From DSM-111022 sp043424535 (lineage in GTDB: Bacteria; Bacillota; Bacilli; Lactobacillales; Aerococcaceae), in the NCBI GenBank assembly GCA_043424535.1, contig JBHWOV010000125.1, forward strand, positions 1 through 18,325: 18,325 nucleotides of DNA. The letters are read 5' to 3'. Within the stretch, counting starts at the first letter, position 1. Each line of letters opens with the position of its first letter. Made by a program: the position numbers and the translations under genes. A model generated the notes under the pieces. That model saw nothing but the letters and a program-made list of their open reading frames with translations. It searched no databases and was not told where the DNA came from. This document shows positions 1 through 6,984 of the stretch, one piece after another.

Positions 1-13
1 GTCAGCATTTATT

Positions 14-42
14 ATATTACCACCCTTTGACCATTCGGTCAA
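14..42 (-). promoter_or_regulatory. Leftward sigma-A promoter P3 (proximal), overlapping an operator-like palindrome
   Basis: Read on the minus strand there is TTGACC (37-42), a 17-nt spacer and TAATAT (14-19), with TGG just before the -10, which is an extended -10. The expected start of transcription is near position 7, so the gene it serves lies left of the window. The -35 box is one arm of the inverted repeat at 27-42, so a bound protein would block polymerase. The match is good but no transcript is known. Confidence 0.6.
27..42. promoter_or_regulatory. Operator-like inverted repeat TTGACC-N4-GGTCAA
   Basis: Two perfect 6-bp arms (27-32 and 37-42) flank the 4-nt centre ATTC. The site overlaps the -35 box and spacer of promoter P3. 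Short GC-containing dyads of this kind placed on a -35 box are typical of TetR-family autorepressor sites; the family assignment is inference, because the regulated gene is outside the window. Confidence 0.5.
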
Positions 43-108
43 GTACTTTTTGAAAATTATTATTTTCTTTTTCAGTACAGTTAGTGGGTCGCTTGCGCAA
101 CGTTATCT

Positions 109-138
109 AATATAACATGGCGGCGTCGAACTTGTCAA
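109..138 (-). promoter_or_regulatory. Leftward sigma-A promoter P2 (middle)
   Basis: On the minus strand TTGACA (133-138), an 18-nt spacer and TATATT (109-114), preceded by TGT so that the -10 is extended. The -35 box is perfect. An AT-rich dyad of 7-bp arms (CATTTTT/AAAAATG, 140-154) lies directly upstream, where an UP element would sit. A TTGCGCAA palindrome (93-100) lies at the predicted start site near 102. Confidence 0.65.
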
Positions 139-190
139 GCATTTTTTAAAAATGTTTCAAGGGCATGACGTCCGTTTGACAACAAGTAAT

Positions 191-220
191 AATATAGCAT
201 GCGGTATAGGATAATGTCAA
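191..220 (-). promoter_or_regulatory. Leftward sigma-A promoter P1 (distal)
   Basis: On the minus strand TTGACA (215-220), an 18-nt spacer and TATATT (191-196) with TGC before it. The geometry is the same as P2: perfect -35, 18-nt spacer, CATGnTATATT. It begins just downstream of the pgi terminator, so it starts a new leftward transcription unit rather than an internal one. Confidence 0.65.
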
Positions 221-230
221 CAAATATTTT

Positions 231-263
231 AAAAAACAGCTCCCATTTTATTGAGAGCTGTTT
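231..263 (-). terminator. Intrinsic terminator of the ppiB-yugI-pgi operon
   Basis: A 9-bp perfect stem (234-242 with 255-263, arm AAACAGCTC on the plus strand) with a 12-nt loop. Read on the minus strand it is followed by a T-run (complement of the A-run 231-236). It lies 27 nt after the pgi stop codon. Confidence 0.85.
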
Positions 264-290
264 CTACTATAGTATGTAATTTCTATCCGA

Positions 291-1637
291 TTAATCGAGA
301 CGACGATTTAATTCCTCAGATAACTCTTCATATCCCGGTTTACCTAGTAAAGCAAACATATTTCGTTTGTAATCCTCTACTCCTGGTTGGTCAAATGGAT
401 TAACGCCATTGAGATAACCTGAGATCGCTACAGCAATTTCAAAGAAGTAGATGAGTTCTCCTAAAGATGTTTCGTCGAGTGCGTCAATATTGATTAACAG
501 ATTCGGCACATTTCCATCTGTATGAGCTAACAATGTTCCATTGTATGCTTGCGTATTGACATAATCGATTGTTTTTCCTTCGAGATATTTCAATCCATCT
601 AGATCTTCTTCTAATGAAGGGATTTCTAAATCGTAACGCGGATTCTCTACTTTGATAACAGTATTAAAGATATTACGTTTACCATCTTGGATCGTTTGTC
701 CTATAGAGTGTAAATCTGTTGAGAAGTTTGCACTTGCTGGGTAAATACCTTTTTGGTCTTTACCTTCAGATTCACCGAATAATTGTTTCCACCATTCTGA
801 GAAGTAAGCCATCGCTGGTTCATAATTAATGAGAATTTCGATGTCTTTTCCTTTGCGATGTAAAATATTACGTAGAGCTGCATATTGATAAGCTTCGTTC
901 TCTGATAAGTTTGGATTACTATATGTCTCCATTGCATCACGGGCACCTGACATTAACGCATCAATGTCATTACCTGCTACTGCAATTGGTAATAATCCAA
1001 CAGCTGTCAGTACCGTGAAGCGGCCACCAATGCCATCAGGAATCGTAAAGGTTTCATAACCCATTTCATTCGCTTCGGATTTCAAGGCACCTTTTTCTTT
1101 ATCTGTCGTTGCATAAATACGTGTGATCGCTTCTGCTTCACCATATTTTTCAATGAGCAATTCTTTTAAGACTCTAAATGCGATCGCTGGTTCAGTTGTT
1201 GTCCCTGATTTAGAAATCATATTAATAGAAAAGTCACGATCGCCGATCATTTCAATTAATTCATGTAAATAGGTAGAACTAATACTATTACCAGCAAATA
1301 CGACTAAAGGATTGCCTTTTTCGCCGGCATGACGATTGTAAAATGAGCCGTTAAGGAATTCAATAGCTGCACGAGCGCCTAAATAAGATCCACCAATTCC
1401 AATCACAACTAAGACATCGGAATCACGGCGAATTTTTTCGGCTGCTTTTTTGATACGGTCATATTCTTCCTTATCATAATCTTTTGGCCAAGTTACCCAA
1501 TCTGTAAAGTCGCTACCTGCACCAGCACCGCTTCTTAATTGTTGGTCAGCTAATTCAACATAAGGCGCTAAATAATCTAATTCATGCTCTTGGAAAAATG
1601 GAAACGCTTTTTTATAATCAAATGCTAATTTTGTCAT
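291..1637 (-). CDS. pgi: Glucose-6-phosphate isomerase
   Basis: Cytoplasmic enzyme that interconverts glucose 6-phosphate and fructose 6-phosphate at the head of glycolysis and in gluconeogenesis. The 448-residue length is normal for the short bacterial form. Visible landmarks are the first SIS-domain sugar-phosphate loop GIGGSYLGA (about 80-88), the phosphate-binding ISKSGTTTE (about 141-149), the family signature GGRFTVLT (about 204-211), and FGESEGKDQKG (about 287-297), which carries the catalytic glutamate. The ATG start is set by a strong AGGAGG 6-7 nt upstream. The gene follows the S1-domain gene by 12 nt, so its ribosome site occupies the whole gap, and it is last in the operon, with a terminator right after it. 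Nothing is missing; the assignment is secure. Confidence 0.97.
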   Translation of the reverse strand: MTKLAFDYKKAFPFFQEHELDYLAPYVELADQQLRSGAGAGSDFTDWVTWPKDYDKEEYDRIKKAAEKIRRDSDVLVVIGIGGSYLGARAAIEFLNGSFYNRHAGEKGNPLVVFAGNSISSTYLHELIEMIGDRDFSINMISKSGTTTEPAIAFRVLKELLIEKYGEAEAITRIYATTDKEKGALKSEANEMGYETFTIPDGIGGRFTVLTAVGLLPIAVAGNDIDALMSGARDAMETYSNPNLSENEAYQYAALRNILHRKGKDIEILINYEPAMAYFSEWWKQLFGESEGKDQKGIYPASANFSTDLHSIGQTIQDGKRNIFNTVIKVENPRYDLEIPSLEEDLDGLKYLEGKTIDYVNTQAYNGTLLAHTDGNVPNLLINIDALDETSLGELIYFFEIAVAISGYLNGVNPFDQPGVEDYKRNMFALLGKPGYEELSEELNRRLD

Positions 1638-1649
1638 GATATCCTCCTA

Positions 1650-2051
1650 TTAAGTTGGTATATGATATTCATCATATTCGATTTCACTTAGTCCTTGTTT
1701 AATCATATTTGGCAAGGCTTTTTCGAGGGTTTTAAAGCCAATTTTAGGTTGGTGTTTCCGTCTACGATGTTTGATTTTCGCAGGATATGGCGGAACATTC
1801 AAATGCTCTAAAGCCCGTAATGATAAACTAATTTTATGCGTGTATTCATCCACATCAATAACCATCACGCGAAGGGTCTCTCCTATTTCGACAAATTGAT
1901 TGATATCTGTGACAAAGCCATGTTTGCATTCAGATATATGAATCAAACCTTGAGTATGATTATCAAGTTGAACAAAGACACCATATTGTTGAATGCCGGT
2001 AACGGTTCCTTCGATCACATCGCCAATATGATATTGTTTTTCTGCACTCAT
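1650..2051 (-). CDS. yugI: S1-domain RNA-binding protein (CvfD/YugI/GSP13 type)
   Basis: A 133-residue protein made of one S1 RNA-binding domain (about residues 6-78) with a basic linker (KIKHRRRKHQPK, about 93-104) and a short acidic C-terminal end. The domain shows the usual S1 pattern: GDVIEGTVTGIQQYGVFVQL, then GLIHISE and a closing KISLSLRAL. Relatives (GSP13/YugI in Bacillus, CvfD in streptococci) bind RNA or ribosomes and act as post-transcriptional or stress regulators; that role is taken from the family. It lies 17 nt after ppiB and 12 nt before pgi, and position near pgi is also seen for yugI in Bacillus. The ribosome site is weak (AGAGATTAAG), suggesting lower translation than its neighbours or coupling to ppiB. 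Confidence 0.85.
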   Translation of the reverse strand: MSAEKQYHIGDVIEGTVTGIQQYGVFVQLDNHTQGLIHISECKHGFVTDINQFVEIGETLRVMVIDVDEYTHKISLSLRALEHLNVPPYPAKIKHRRRKHQPKIGFKTLEKALPNMIKQGLSEIEYDEYHIPT

Positions 2052-2068
2052 TCTTAATCTCTAATAGA

Positions 2069-2656
2069 CTAGTCGTGAACAGTGACTGACTCGATGATGA
2101 CATCTTCGGTTGGTTTATCATTAGCATTAACAGCTACTTCTTGAATAGCTTCCACTGTTTCCATGCCATCGACAACATGTCCAAAGACTGTGTGGCGATG
2201 ATCCAACCAAGGCGTTCCACCATTTTCGCCGTATGCTTCGATGATCGGCTCAGGATAGCCTGCTGGTTCCATTTGTCCCATCATTTGAGCAGGTACTTCT
2301 TTGGCTGTCACAATAAAGAATTGACTGCCATTTGTATTTGGACCTGCATTCGCCATTGATAGTGCACCATAAAGATTGAATAGCTCACGTGAGAATTCAT
2401 CCGCAAAAGATTCACCATAGATACTTTCGCCACCCATTCCTGTTCCTGTTGGGTCTCCTCCTTGTATCATGAAATCCTTAATCACACGGTGGAAAATAAC
2501 GTCATCATAATAGCCTGTCTTAGCTAGATCGATAAAGTTTTTCACCGTTAAAGGAGCTTCTTCTTCAAAGAGCGCTAAAGAAATATCCCCCTTATTTGTA
2601 TGTAATGTGACCTTTGCATCTTGTTTTGTCAGATCTAACTGTTTATATTCTGTCAT
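2069..2656 (-). CDS. ppiB: Peptidyl-prolyl cis-trans isomerase, cyclophilin type
   Basis: Catalyses cis-trans isomerisation of prolyl peptide bonds and so helps protein folding. The 195-residue protein has no signal peptide or membrane segment, so it is the cytoplasmic form. Active-site landmarks are FHRVIKDFMIQGGD (catalytic Arg plus the Phe and Gln of the pocket), MANAGPNTNGSQFFI, and WLDHRHTVFG with the Trp and His that line the proline pocket, all in family order. The insertion between QFF and W (AKEVPAQMMGQMEPAGYPEP and on to NGGTP) is longer than in minimal cyclophilins and resembles the Firmicute form. The ATG follows AAAGGAG at normal spacing. It is first in an operon with the S1 protein and pgi, behind the promoter at 2686-2713. 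Confidence 0.95.
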   Translation of the reverse strand: MTEYKQLDLTKQDAKVTLHTNKGDISLALFEEEAPLTVKNFIDLAKTGYYDDVIFHRVIKDFMIQGGDPTGTGMGGESIYGESFADEFSRELFNLYGALSMANAGPNTNGSQFFIVTAKEVPAQMMGQMEPAGYPEPIIEAYGENGGTPWLDHRHTVFGHVVDGMETVEAIQEVAVNANDKPTEDVIIESVTVHD

Positions 2657-2685
2657 TTCTAACTCCTTTCTAATATGTTATATAT

Positions 2686-2713
2686 ATTCTATCATTTATT
2701 CAGCTTTTAACAA
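2686..2713 (-). promoter_or_regulatory. Promoter of the ppiB operon
   Basis: On the minus strand TTGTTA (2708-2713), a 16-nt spacer and TAGAAT (2686-2691), with TGA directly before it (extended -10). It sits about 30 nt upstream of the ppiB start. The 9-mer TGATAGAAT recurs exactly at the marR promoter (12166-12174). The divergent plus-strand operon must start from the same 134-bp gap, but I see no clear plus-strand promoter there, only AT-rich sequence with a TAAAAT at 2761-2766. Confidence 0.6.
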
Positions 2714-2790
2714 ACACTTAATATCATTATGTACGGTTTTTTGTTATTATTAATAATGTGTAAAATTATTTTGTAACAAAGGAGAATCTT

Positions 2791-3303
2791 ATGAATCAAG
2801 TTCTATTTACTTCCCTCGCTGCGATCATCTTTACGCAAGTGATCAAACTCCCGATTGCGTATTTTTTCAATCGCAAGAGCGCAAAAATCAACATCATTAC
2901 TTCGACCGGTGGGATGCCCAGTTCGCATTCAGCAGCGGTCAGTAGCTTGATTTCATCTTTAATATTTAATTATGGATTCAGTTCTCCTTATGTTGCAATT
3001 GCTACAGTGTTTGGTGTGATTGTTATGTTTGATTCAATGGGTGTCAGACGCCAAAGCGGGGAACAAGGTATCGTTTTAGATGAATTGGTCAAGCACTATG
3101 TTCAAACGCATAATAAACAAATCGCATTCAATTATGATCAAACAGATGCGGATATCAATCCGATTATTTTAGATACTGACTTAAGCGAGTATGAACGCAT
3201 GATCGTCAAAAAATATCTTGGTCATAAACCGAGTGAAGTCATTATTGGTGTACTCACCGGAATGCTCGTAGCCGTATTTTTTAACTTTATCGTTTTCAAA
3301 TAA
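2791..3303 (+). CDS. yuiD: Divergent PAP2-family membrane protein (DUF212, YuiD-like)
   Basis: A 170-residue integral membrane protein of the DUF212 family, distantly related to PAP2 acid phosphatases. It shows the family landmarks GGMPSSHSAAV (about 40-50, a PAP2-like Ser-His motif), MFDSMGVRRQSGEQG (about 79-93) and GHKPSEVIIGVLTG (about 144-157). Hydrophobic segments lie around 3-25, 45-62, 67-83 and 150-168. Family members are predicted phosphatases, but no substrate is established, so lipid or isoprenoid phosphate hydrolysis is only inference, mildly helped by the PgpA gene two places downstream. The start follows AAAGGAG. The reductase gene begins 15 nt after its stop, so the two are co-transcribed. 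Confidence 0.85.
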   Translation: MNQVLFTSLAAIIFTQVIKLPIAYFFNRKSAKINIITSTGGMPSSHSAAVSSLISSLIFNYGFSSPYVAIATVFGVIVMFDSMGVRRQSGEQGIVLDELVKHYVQTHNKQIAFNYDQTDADINPIILDTDLSEYERMIVKKYLGHKPSEVIIGVLTGMLVAVFFNFIVFK

Positions 3304-3318
3304 TCAAAAGGAGTTGCC

Positions 3319-4320
3319 ATGTCGAACAAAGAAAAGATGTATGACATAACAATTATCGGTGGTGGGCCTGTCGGTCTTTTCGCTACATATTATGCCAGTT
3401 TGCGAGAAAGTAAAGTCAAATTAATTGAAAGTCTGGAAGAAATCGGCGGACAGCCTAAACACTTATTTGCCGAAAAGCGCATTTATGATATTCCAGGACA
3501 ACCCGGGATTACCGGCGCCCAATTGAGCGAGAATTTACTGATTCAAGCCGAATTGCATCGCCCAACCATCATTACTGGTGAAGAAGCACAAACGATTGAG
3601 GAATGTTTTGATGAAGATGGACAGCGGTATTACCAATTAACAACGCAGAAACAAGTGCATCTGACGCGGACGATTATTATCGCCGCTGGAAATGGTGCCT
3701 TTAGCCCCCGCCGTCTACAATTACCCGAAGCCCCACAATATGAAGGGCAAAGTTTACATTATGTCATTCCTTCATTACAACACTTTTTACATAAAACTGT
3801 GATGGTCTGTGGTGGTGGGGATTCCGCCATTGACTGGGCCCTCGCCTTAGAAACGATTGCGGATAAAGTGTATTTAATCCATCGCCGTCCCCAATTTCGT
3901 GCACATGAACAATCAATACGTCAATTAGAAAAATCATCGATTGAAATATTGACACCGTATTTACCAACAGCGCTTCATGGAGACAATGGTCAAGTAACAG
4001 GCATTACCATTCAAAAAAATCGCGACACCTTTACTCAAAATATCGCGATTGATGAATTGGTCGTCAGCTATGGCTTTATTTCAAATTTCGGTTCGATGCG
4101 CAATTGGGACTTAGCGATGGAGCGTGGCGCCTTTCAAGTGACTCCCCTCCATTATGAAACGAGTCGTCCCGGTATTTTCGCAATTGGTGATAGTTGTTAC
4201 TATCCTGGAAAGGTTAAATTGATTGCTACAGGATTTGGTGAAGCACCTCAAGCTGTAAATGGCGCTCTGCTTTCCATTAATCCCAATGCAAATATTGCCC
4301 CTGTCCATAGCACAATTTAA
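3319..4320 (+). CDS. yumC: Ferredoxin/flavodoxin-NADP+ reductase, thioredoxin-reductase-like (YumC type)
   Basis: A 333-residue FAD- and NADP-dependent oxidoreductase that passes electrons between NADPH and ferredoxin or flavodoxin. It has an N-terminal FAD-binding Rossmann motif (DITIIGGGPVGLFA, about 9-22), a GGQP flavin contact (43-46), a second nucleotide motif (CGGGDSAIDWAL, about 164-175) followed by HRRPQFRAHE for the NADP 2'-phosphate, and the C-terminal FAD motif IFAIGDSCYYPGK (about 286-298). The CxxC redox pair that defines thioredoxin reductase is absent from the NADP domain, which supports the YumC-type ferredoxin reductase. The ATG follows AAAAGGAG. It is the middle gene of the plus-strand operon and the PgpA gene follows 19 nt later. 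Confidence 0.92.
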   Translation: MSNKEKMYDITIIGGGPVGLFATYYASLRESKVKLIESLEEIGGQPKHLFAEKRIYDIPGQPGITGAQLSENLLIQAELHRPTIITGEEAQTIEECFDEDGQRYYQLTTQKQVHLTRTIIIAAGNGAFSPRRLQLPEAPQYEGQSLHYVIPSLQHFLHKTVMVCGGGDSAIDWALALETIADKVYLIHRRPQFRAHEQSIRQLEKSSIEILTPYLPTALHGDNGQVTGITIQKNRDTFTQNIAIDELVVSYGFISNFGSMRNWDLAMERGAFQVTPLHYETSRPGIFAIGDSCYYPGKVKLIATGFGEAPQAVNGALLSINPNANIAPVHSTI

Positions 4321-4327
4321 GTATAAT

Positions 4328-4334
4328 AAAGGAG
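4328..4334 (+). promoter_or_regulatory. Ribosome binding site fixing the pgpA start
   Basis: AAAGGAG lies 5 nt before the ATG at 4340. The frame is open back to 4259, inside the reductase gene, but no ribosome site serves that earlier ATG, so 4340 is the start. Confidence 0.8.
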
Positions 4335-4339
4335 TTATT

Positions 4340-4897
4340 ATGACAGCACAACAAAATTTAATTAAAGATAGTATTTTAAGAGATCATGCGACTGAATTAT
4401 TACGACAAAGAGGCGTAAAAATAGAAGACATCGCATCCATTGTTTATGATTTGCAAAAAGATTATGTCGATGATTTAACAATCGAATATTGTATTGAAAA
4501 TGTTGAAAAAGTTCTCAAAAAAAGAGAAGTACAAAATGCCGTCATCACAGGGATTGAAATCGATATTGCTGCTGAAACTGGCGCATTTTCTGATGTTCTC
4601 TCAGATTTATTAATGCGTGACGAAGGTTTATATGGGATTGATGAAATTTTAGTTTTATCAATTGTCAATGTATATGGAACCATCGGTTTAACTAATTTTG
4701 GTTATGTCGATAAACTAAAACCCGGCATCATCGGGAAACTAAATGACGAAAAATCGGAACAATGTAATACTTTCATCGATGATATCGTCGGCGCTTTAGC
4801 AGCGGCCGCTGCAAGTCGTATCGCTCATAGCCAACCGACAAAAGATACCATCAATCAAGACCCTAAACCAGAAACATCATATCAAGGTAAACATTAA
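4340..4897 (+). CDS. yutG: Phosphatidylglycerophosphatase A family protein (YutG/LtrC type)
   Basis: Predicted to remove the phosphate from phosphatidylglycerophosphate, the last step of phosphatidylglycerol synthesis at the membrane. The product is 185 residues. The family core is clear: an acidic AETGAFSDVLSDLL segment, then DEGLYGIDEILVLSIVNVYGTIGLTNFGYVDKLKPG, then an Ala-rich helix (DDIVGALAAAAASRIAH) near the C-terminus. This is the Firmicute branch, known as YutG in Bacillus and LtrC (low-temperature requirement) in Listeria, and it lacks the long hydrophobic helices of proteobacterial PgpA, so it is probably a peripheral protein. It is the last gene of the plus operon and ends one base before a bidirectional terminator. 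The hydrophilic tail after about residue 165 is not conserved in the family as I recall it. Confidence 0.85.
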   Translation: MTAQQNLIKDSILRDHATELLRQRGVKIEDIASIVYDLQKDYVDDLTIEYCIENVEKVLKKREVQNAVITGIEIDIAAETGAFSDVLSDLLMRDEGLYGIDEILVLSIVNVYGTIGLTNFGYVDKLKPGIIGKLNDEKSEQCNTFIDDIVGALAAAAASRIAHSQPTKDTINQDPKPETSYQGKH

Positions 4898-4933
4898 TAA
4901 AAATCTCTCGCTTTAATGAGCGAGAGATTTTTA
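4898..4933. terminator. Bidirectional terminator between convergent operons
   Basis: A 15-bp perfect stem (4898-4912 with 4919-4933) and a 6-nt loop, with A/T tracts at the base on both sides, so it can end transcription in both directions. It begins directly after the yutG stop. The stop codon of the minus-strand DUF1461 gene (4931-4933) is the base of the stem itself, so that gene has no 3' untranslated spacer. Confidence 0.9.
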
Positions 4934-5566
4934 TTTCATCCGTTGATACATTTGACTAGCTATAAAAACGAATAATTCATAAATTAAAATAACAATGATA
5001 AATAAAACCATGAAAAAAGACTGGGGTAAAACCGTAATAATGGGGTCATACATCGGATCGAACAGCCAATAATCATTGGTAAAAACTATTTCATGAAATA
5101 AAATAAATATACGATCAAAACTCACAACAATCATCAGCAGCAAAATCAATGGCATCCCATATAAAAGATAAAAACCTGATTGCACCAGAAAATATTCGCG
5201 TGATCGTTTCAATTGCTGAATCAGCCACGGCAAGAGAAAACAAGCCAGTACACTCACTAAGGCATTGATTTGCATCAATAATTTTACATCTTTAAAATGT
5301 TGAATCCCTTGAGTTGAGCTACTGAAATAAGGAATCGTCAATACTTCGGTGAAAGGATGAAACAAATAACGAATCATCGATGCATAAGATTCCTGCAATT
5401 GCGGATGGGTGAGTCCCACACTGTCACTTAAATTAAAAAGGCGGCTATATAAATCATAAACAGGAACGGATATCAAAGCGGTCAAGGTAATACTAATAGA
5501 AAAAAGCCCTACCAACAATCCAATAAAACACCCGAATACCTTCAGCCACTTCTTTAATGTATCCAT
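4931..5566 (-). CDS. DUF1461 / TIGR01906 family integral membrane protein
   Basis: A 211-residue membrane protein of unknown biochemical role. Four membrane segments are visible at about 8-34, 97-118, 126-149 and 178-203. A roughly 60-residue region between the first two, probably outside the membrane, is rich in Tyr, Ser and aromatic residues. The segment FHEIVFTNDYWLFDP followed by DPIITVLPQSFF (about 157-185) is the recognisable family signature. The ATG lies 13 nt inside the end of the HAD gene, with AAGGA upstream, so translation is probably coupled. In many Firmicutes this family sits beside the same HAD phosphatase, which suggests a shared but undefined process. It is the last gene of the group. 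Confidence 0.85.
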   Translation of the reverse strand: MDTLKKWLKVFGCFIGLLVGLFSISITLTALISVPVYDLYSRLFNLSDSVGLTHPQLQESYASMIRYLFHPFTEVLTIPYFSSSTQGIQHFKDVKLLMQINALVSVLACFLLPWLIQQLKRSREYFLVQSGFYLLYGMPLILLLMIVVSFDRIFILFHEIVFTNDYWLFDPMYDPIITVLPQSFFMVLFIIVILIYELFVFIASQMYQRMK

Positions 5567-6324
5567 TCTGATAAATCCTTCACAACATAAGTCGGTGGCG
5601 TGGGAAACAGCGCAATATCCTCAGGCTGTGTGACACCTGTTAGAACCAGTAACGTATCCATACCACTCTTAATTCCTGCTTGAATATCTGTTTGATAATT
5701 ATCGCCAATCAACAAAACGTCTTCTTTTGGTAAATTTAATCGTTTCATGGCACCATCCATAATCGGGGCAAAGGGTTTCCCCATGACAAGCGCTTCAACG
5801 CCCGTCGCATATTCAATAAATGCGGTCGTTGCGCCTGAACTAGGTTTTAACCCATCTTCAGTGGGAATTAAACGGTCTTTATTCGTTGTAATAAATGTCG
5901 CTCCTGATAAAATGGCTTGAATGGCAATCGTTAATTGATCATAATTCACCTGACGATCCAGTGCTTGCACGACGACATTTGCTGATGCGTCGGAGACGAT
6001 GTCAAAACCAGCCTCTTCGATTAATTTCTGCAGTGAAGATTCGCCAATACAATATACAGTTTGACCTGCATGATATTGATGTAAATAATCAATCATCGCT
6101 TGCGCTGAAGAATAAACATGGTCACTAGAAACAGGTAAATCATAGGATTCATTCAAAACTGTCGCAATTTGTTCAGGTGTACGTGTCGCATTATTTGTCA
6201 CAAATTGAAAAGGCACATTTTGTTGGAGCAATTGTCGAATAAATATTTCAGCACTGGTGATGCGATTTTTTCCATAATAAGTCGTGCCATCGAGATCAAT
6301 TAAATAACTTTGATATTTTTTCAC
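5554..6324 (-). CDS. yutF: HAD-superfamily (NagD-like, TIGR01457/YutF) phosphatase
   Basis: A 256-residue cytoplasmic HAD hydrolase of subfamily IIA. The four HAD motifs are in place: DLDGTTY with the nucleophile Asp10 and acid/base Asp12, VTNN (about 42-45), the Lys of MGKPF (about 181-185), and LLIGDNYQTD (about 204-213) for magnesium. Relatives dephosphorylate small sugar phosphates or nucleotides and probably act in metabolite repair; the actual substrate cannot be read from sequence. The start codon is GTG (6322-6324), supported by GAGGAG 8 nt upstream and by the match MKKYQSYLIDLDGTTY to the expected N-terminus. The YutD gene ends 18 nt upstream and the DUF1461 gene overlaps the 3' end by 13 nt. 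Confidence 0.92.
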   Translation of the reverse strand: MKKYQSYLIDLDGTTYYGKNRITSAEIFIRQLLQQNVPFQFVTNNATRTPEQIATVLNESYDLPVSSDHVYSSAQAMIDYLHQYHAGQTVYCIGESSLQKLIEEAGFDIVSDASANVVVQALDRQVNYDQLTIAIQAILSGATFITTNKDRLIPTEDGLKPSSGATTAFIEYATGVEALVMGKPFAPIMDGAMKRLNLPKEDVLLIGDNYQTDIQAGIKSGMDTLLVLTGVTQPEDIALFPTPPTYVVKDLSEWIH

Positions 6325-6342
6325 TAAAATGTCTCCTCGATT

Positions 6343-6984
6343 CTAATGATTTTGCTTCTTGCGAATTGTGAAGTTCCCTTTTTTATGGGTAATTTTCGCT
6401 TTTGTCTGTTTGGATTCTTCCGTTTTGACATCTTTCATTTTGAAAGGTTTTCGGCTCTTTTTATTTTTTCTCTTTTCTGTTTTGCTATTGGTAATGATGC
6501 CTTTCTTAGGATTAATTTTCTTGCCCGTTTTTGTTTTAGGTTTTTTACGACCACTTACTTTAGGCATTTTCTCAATATAATTTGGATACAATGCTTTATA
6601 TTCTGCCACCGCTTCTTCCTTGCCAATAACAAAATAACGGCATCCAAAATTACAATATACTAAAATATAATCTTCAAGTAAATCAATCGTTTGATCATAT
6701 GGTACACCGGATTGACTGATTTGATAAAAACCTCGTAAACGTAATTGTTCATGTCCCCAATCACCGACAATAAAGTCAAACTTTTCAAAAAATGGCTGAT
6801 AGCGTGCTTTGAAGGCATCCAATTCAAATCCTTCACGATAATTTTCAACAAGAAGATAAGTTTCTTCTTCGATAATAATGGTCTCTGAATCTATTTGTGA
6901 TATTAAAATAGACTCGCCATCATCCGTCGTTAACTCATTTAATAAATTTGTGATTTCGCTTGATAAATTTGATTCAGACATCAT
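6343..6984 (-). CDS. yutD: YutD family protein (DUF1027) with a long basic tail
   Basis: A 213-residue protein of the YutD family, function unknown. The conserved domain spans about residues 33-135, with the landmarks ENYREGFELDAFKARY, FDFIVGDWGHEQLRLRGFY and YCNFGCRYFVIGKE. Bacillus YutD is only about 100 residues; this protein adds an N-terminal extension of about 30 acidic residues and a Lys/Arg-rich, low-complexity tail from about 144 to 213, which ends in FTIRKKQ. The tail would suit nucleic-acid or ribosome binding, but that is inference. The start is one of two adjacent ATG codons (6979-6984); GAGG lies 7 nt before the first. The gene overlaps the end of the metallophosphatase gene by 11 nt, so the two are co-translated. 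Confidence 0.88.
   Translation of the reverse strand: MMSESNLSSEITNLLNELTTDDGESILISQIDSETIIIEEETYLLVENYREGFELDAFKARYQPFFEKFDFIVGDWGHEQLRLRGFYQISQSGVPYDQTIDLLEDYILVYCNFGCRYFVIGKEEAVAEYKALYPNYIEKMPKVSGRKKPKTKTGKKINPKKGIITNSKTEKRKNKKSRKPFKMKDVKTEESKQTKAKITHKKGNFTIRKKQNH

Noticed and set aside
1..230. A small gene in the left-end region
   Set aside because: No open frame with a ribosome site is visible on either strand; the stretch is explained by promoters and an operator.
4259..4339. Longer N-terminus for the PgpA-type gene
   Set aside because: The extension overlaps the reductase gene, lacks a ribosome site, and the family N-terminus fits the ATG at 4340 with AAAGGAG.
6346..6663. Plus-strand open frame of 105 residues opposite yutD, rich in Phe and Leu and membrane-like
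   Set aside because: Its composition is the mirror image of the Lys codons in the YutD tail; it has no ribosome site, and the minus-strand YutD domain is clearly conserved.
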